Shown here: positions 14,614-16,513 of the stretch, piece by piece
Numbering within the stretch: position 1 is the stretch's first letter
Layout: each line of letters starts with the position of its first letter
Assembly (NCBI GenBank): GCA_031409495.1
Contig: JANNXI010000230.1
Span: 1 to 16,513, forward strand
Direction: 5' to 3'
DNA: 16,513 nt
Source: JANMDR01 sp031409495
GTDB taxonomy: Bacteria; Pseudomonadota; Gammaproteobacteria; Burkholderiales; Usitatibacteraceae
Program-made: the position numbers and the translations under genes
The notes under the pieces: generated by a model
Databases searched by the model: none
Told to the model about the DNA's origin: nothing
The model's input: only the letters and a program-made list of their open reading frames with translations

Positions 14614-14644
14614 CTGAAGATGCCCTAAAATAGGGCTTCTTCAG
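14614..14644. repeat. 13-base-arm palindrome downstream of tsf
   Basis: CTGAAGATGCCCT (14614-14626) and AGGGCTTCTTCAG (14632-14644) pair at 12 of 13 positions around a 5-base loop. It lies 32 bases after the tsf stop codon but has no T-run, so it is not a standard intrinsic terminator. It could act as an RNA 3'-end stabiliser or processing site. The minus-strand arm is almost the same as the arm found inside lpxA at 3468-3483. Confidence 0.65.
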
Positions 14645-14676
14645 ACTTGCTACATATACATCAATACAAGCAAAAA

Positions 14677-15585
14677 TTACACTGCTTTTGCAGCTTGTGC
14701 TGCTTGTGCAGCAGCCGTTGCTTCAGCAACTTCCGCAGCAAAGTCGGTTACTTTCTTTTCAATTCCTTGGCCAACAACAAAGAGCGTAAAGCCATTCATG
14801 GATGCGGCACGTGACTTTAACAATGCCTCGATAGTCATCGAATCATCTTTAACAAACGGCTGGCTTAGCAACGCCACTTCTTTTAGAAACTTAGCCGCTG
14901 TACCTTCAACCATCTTAGTAACGATTTCAGCTGGCTTGCCAGATTCGGCTGCTTTTTGACGCGCTACTTCGCGCTCTTTTTCAACCAACTCAGCTGGTAC
15001 TTCAGCCGATGACAATGCTACTGGCTTTGCTGCGGCGATGTGCATAGAAATATCTTTACCCAACACCACATCACCACCAGTAATGTCGACTAGCACGCCC
15101 ACTTTTGCGCCGCCGTGAATGTATTGATTCAAGGCACCCTTGGTTTCTACCCGCACAAAGCGGCGGATAGAAACGTTTTCGCCAATTTTGCCTACCAAGG
15201 CTTTACGGGTTTCTTCAACGCTTACGCCATTAATAGTTAATGCAGACAAGGCCGCAACGTCAGCTGGGTTTTGCGTAGCGACTAGCTCAGCAACTTTTGC
15301 TGCCAAGGCTAAGAAGTCGTCGTTTTTAGCCACGAAATCGGTTTCGCAATTTACTTCTACCATCGCGCCTAATTTACCGTCGGCGGCGATATGAATCGTC
15401 ACTGTACCTTCAGCAGCCACGCGGCTTGAGGCTTTGCTGGCTTTATTGCCAAGCTTTACGCGCAAAATTTCTTCAGCACGCTCCATGTCGCCAGCGGCTT
15501 CGGTCAGTGCTTTTTTGCATTCCATCATCGGCGCGTCGGTTTTCTCGCGCAATACTTTAACCATTCCTGCAGTAATTTCAGCCAT
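14677..15585 (-). CDS. tsf: Translation elongation factor Ts
   Basis: EF-Ts exchanges GDP for GTP on EF-Tu. The 302-residue protein begins with the UBA-like domain MAEITAGMVKVLREKTDAP and carries the EF-Ts signatures MMECKKALTEAAGDMERAEEILR (20-42, including the TDAPMM motif) and EVNCETDFVAKN (77-88), then the core and dimerisation subdomains. It is a little longer than E. coli EF-Ts (283), ending in an Ala/Gln-rich tail (ATAAAQAAQAAKAV). AGGAG lies about six bases before the ATG. It follows rpsB as in nearly all bacteria, separated by 130 bases containing an intrinsic terminator or attenuator hairpin. Confidence 0.98.
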   Translation of the reverse strand: MAEITAGMVKVLREKTDAPMMECKKALTEAAGDMERAEEILRVKLGNKASKASSRVAAEGTVTIHIAADGKLGAMVEVNCETDFVAKNDDFLALAAKVAELVATQNPADVAALSALTINGVSVEETRKALVGKIGENVSIRRFVRVETKGALNQYIHGGAKVGVLVDITGGDVVLGKDISMHIAAAKPVALSSAEVPAELVEKEREVARQKAAESGKPAEIVTKMVEGTAAKFLKEVALLSQPFVKDDSMTIEALLKSRAASMNGFTLFVVGQGIEKKVTDFAAEVAEATAAAQAAQAAKAV

Positions 15586-15637
15586 GCTAATCTCCTGTTA
15601 GTTCTTACTAAGTTGTTGCAATTCTGATCGATTGAGT

Positions 15638-15651
15638 GCACTTGTTAGTGC
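15638..15651. repeat. Small hairpin in the rpsB-tsf leader region
   Basis: GCACT-TGTT-AGTGC forms a 5-pair stem with a 4-base loop, with ATTG/CAAT flanks that could extend it past a small internal loop. It lies between the terminator hairpin and the tsf ribosome binding site. Any regulatory role is speculative. Confidence 0.35.
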
Positions 15652-15676
15652 GGCAATCAAGTTCTAAAATTCATTT

Positions 15677-15703
15677 AAAAAAAGGGGCCGCAGCCCCTTT
15701 TTT
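15677..15703 (-). terminator. Rho-independent terminator/attenuator between rpsB and tsf
   Basis: The stem GGGGC/GCCCC with a CGCA (plus strand) loop is flanked by seven A and six T, so it reads as a terminator in both directions. In the minus direction it starts 12 bases after the rpsB stop codon. E. coli is known to have a similar attenuator-like signal between these two genes, which lets the ribosomal protein and the less abundant factor be made in different amounts. Confidence 0.85.
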
Positions 15704-15715
15704 AGTGTGCTGCAA

Positions 15716-16462
15716 TTATTGTGACGCTTGCTCAGTGACTTCAACCAAGCCATCACCCTCAGGGGCAACCATCTCTTGGATAACTTGGCTTCTACCTTCC
15801 AAAATCGCATCGGCAATGCCGCGCGCGTAGAGGCGAATGGCACGAGTAGAGTCATCGTTACCTGGGATGATGTAATCGATACCTTCAAGGGAATTGTTGG
15901 TATCAACAATGCCGATGATTGGAATACCTAGCTTGCGGGCTTCGGTCACAGCAATTTTGTGATAGCCGACGTCGATTACAAAAATCGCATCAGGCACGCC
16001 GCCCATGTCTTTGATGCCACCCATAGCGCGCTGCAATTTTTCCATTTCGCGCTTCAATACTAGGGCTTCTTTTTTCGGTAACTTCTCTAGCGAACCATCT
16101 TCGGTCATCGCTTCTAATTCTTTCATGCGCTTGATAGAGCCCTTAACTGTTTTGTAGTTAGTGAGCATGCCGCCCAACCAACGTGAATCAACAAAAGGCA
16201 TAGACGCGCGGATCGCTTCTTCGGTAATAATTTCACGCGCTTGGCGCTTCGTACCAACAAACAAAACGGTACCCTTGTTCATTGCAAGCGTGCGCACAAA
16301 TTTTGTGGCCTCTTGGAACATTGGGAACGATTTTTCTAGGTTGATAATGTGAATCTTGTTACGTGCACCGAAAATATACGGTGCCATTTTTGGGTTCCAA
16401 AAACGGGTTTGGTGGCCAAAGTGCACACCAGCTTCTAACATCGAACGCATTGTTACAGACAT
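15716..16462 (-). CDS. rpsB: 30S ribosomal protein S2
   Basis: S2 binds late to the 30S subunit and is needed for S1 docking. The 248-residue protein matches the family throughout: MRSMLEAGVHFGHQTRFWNPKM (5-26), PYIFGARNKIHIINLEK (28-44), VGTKRQAREII (69-79), DSRWLGGMLTNYKTV (92-106), and IPIIGIVDTNNSLEGIDYIIPGNDDSTRAI (about 180-209). Length is close to E. coli S2 (241). AGGAG lies six bases before the ATG. It is the first gene of the cluster in the direction of transcription, and the bases to the right edge are its leader. S2 is known to repress its own operon by binding the leader in gammaproteobacteria; whether that holds here is not visible. Confidence 0.98.
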   Translation of the reverse strand: MSVTMRSMLEAGVHFGHQTRFWNPKMAPYIFGARNKIHIINLEKSFPMFQEATKFVRTLAMNKGTVLFVGTKRQAREIITEEAIRASMPFVDSRWLGGMLTNYKTVKGSIKRMKELEAMTEDGSLEKLPKKEALVLKREMEKLQRAMGGIKDMGGVPDAIFVIDVGYHKIAVTEARKLGIPIIGIVDTNNSLEGIDYIIPGNDDSTRAIRLYARGIADAILEGRSQVIQEMVAPEGDGLVEVTEQASQ

Positions 16463-16513
16463 GTAAAACTCCTAAAAGGTGAAGGTTTGCCTCCCCGCGC
16501 GTGACTCAAAATA
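16463..16513 (-). promoter_or_regulatory. rpsB leader, cut by the window edge
   Basis: The 51 bases upstream of rpsB contain the AGGAG ribosome binding site and a G-rich stretch (CGCGCGGGGAGG on the minus strand). The promoter and any S2-binding leader fold would lie mostly outside the window, so nothing more can be claimed. Confidence 0.4.

Larger units (their letters stand above)
14426..14676. other. Spacer between tsf and pyrH with a long palindrome
   Basis: This is the longest gap in the cluster. Nothing in it looks like a gene or tRNA on either strand. It holds the pyrH ribosome binding site, the imperfect palindrome at 14614-14644, and AT-rich patches such as TATAAAAT (minus strand, near 14603-14610) that could contain a promoter. 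I see no convincing -35/-10 pair. Confidence 0.6.

Noticed and set aside
824..16462. A hidden defence, secretion or biosynthetic system in the cluster
   Set aside because: Every gene on the minus strand is a recognisable housekeeping gene with intact key residues and expected order, leaving no unexplained coding space.

Overview
The window is a chromosomal piece of a Gram-negative bacterium, most likely a betaproteobacterium (Burkholderiales-like; family not resolved) with roughly balanced base composition. The main evidence is one long, tightly packed minus-strand cluster, from about 16462 down to 824. It carries rpsB-tsf-pyrH-frr-uppS-cdsA-dxr-rseP-bamA-skp-lpxD-fabZ-lpxA-lpxB-rnhB and then a SpoU/TrmH-family RNA methyltransferase. 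The order uppS-cdsA-dxr-rseP, and an RNA methyltransferase after rnhB where enterics have dnaE, fit betaproteobacteria better than E. coli, which has frr-dxr-uppS-cdsA.

Layout, read along the minus strand. (1) 16462-13106: ribosomal protein S2, EF-Ts, UMP kinase and ribosome recycling factor. S2 and EF-Ts are separated by an intrinsic terminator or attenuator hairpin, and EF-Ts and UMP kinase by a 251-base spacer with a long imperfect palindrome. (2) 13077-10157: undecaprenyl diphosphate synthase, CDP-diglyceride synthase and DXP reductoisomerase, which supply lipid carrier, phospholipid precursor and isoprenoid precursor. (3) 10112-5803: the site-2 protease RseP, the outer-membrane insertase BamA (TTG start) and the periplasmic chaperone Skp/OmpH. 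(4) 5705-2187: LpxD, FabZ, LpxA and LpxB, the early lipid A enzymes plus the FabZ dehydratase that competes for their acyl-ACP substrate. A terminator-like hairpin sits between skp and lpxD. (5) 2206-824: RNase HII and the RNA methyltransferase. The cluster therefore links translation, membrane lipid supply and outer-membrane assembly. Most internal genes are separated by 0 to about 40 bases, several lack a clear Shine-Dalgarno sequence, and lpxA/lpxB and lpxB/rnhB overlap, so translational coupling is likely.

The left end (1-823) is different. The first 126 bases encode the N-terminus of an IS630-family transposase on the minus strand, running off the window. It is followed by an AT-rich spacer with a perfect 10-base tandem duplication, then a plus-strand gene for a small secreted protein I do not recognise, which converges on the methyltransferase gene. 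This looks like an accessory or rearranged junction next to the conserved cluster.

I found no defence system, CRISPR array, prophage, tRNA or rRNA. The observations most worth checking are a family of TGYCTGAAGA-containing palindromes (two in the window, plus a lone half-site), the bulky residue at the acyl-chain ruler position of LpxA, the strong hairpin between skp and lpxD, and the unknown secreted protein beside the insertion sequence.
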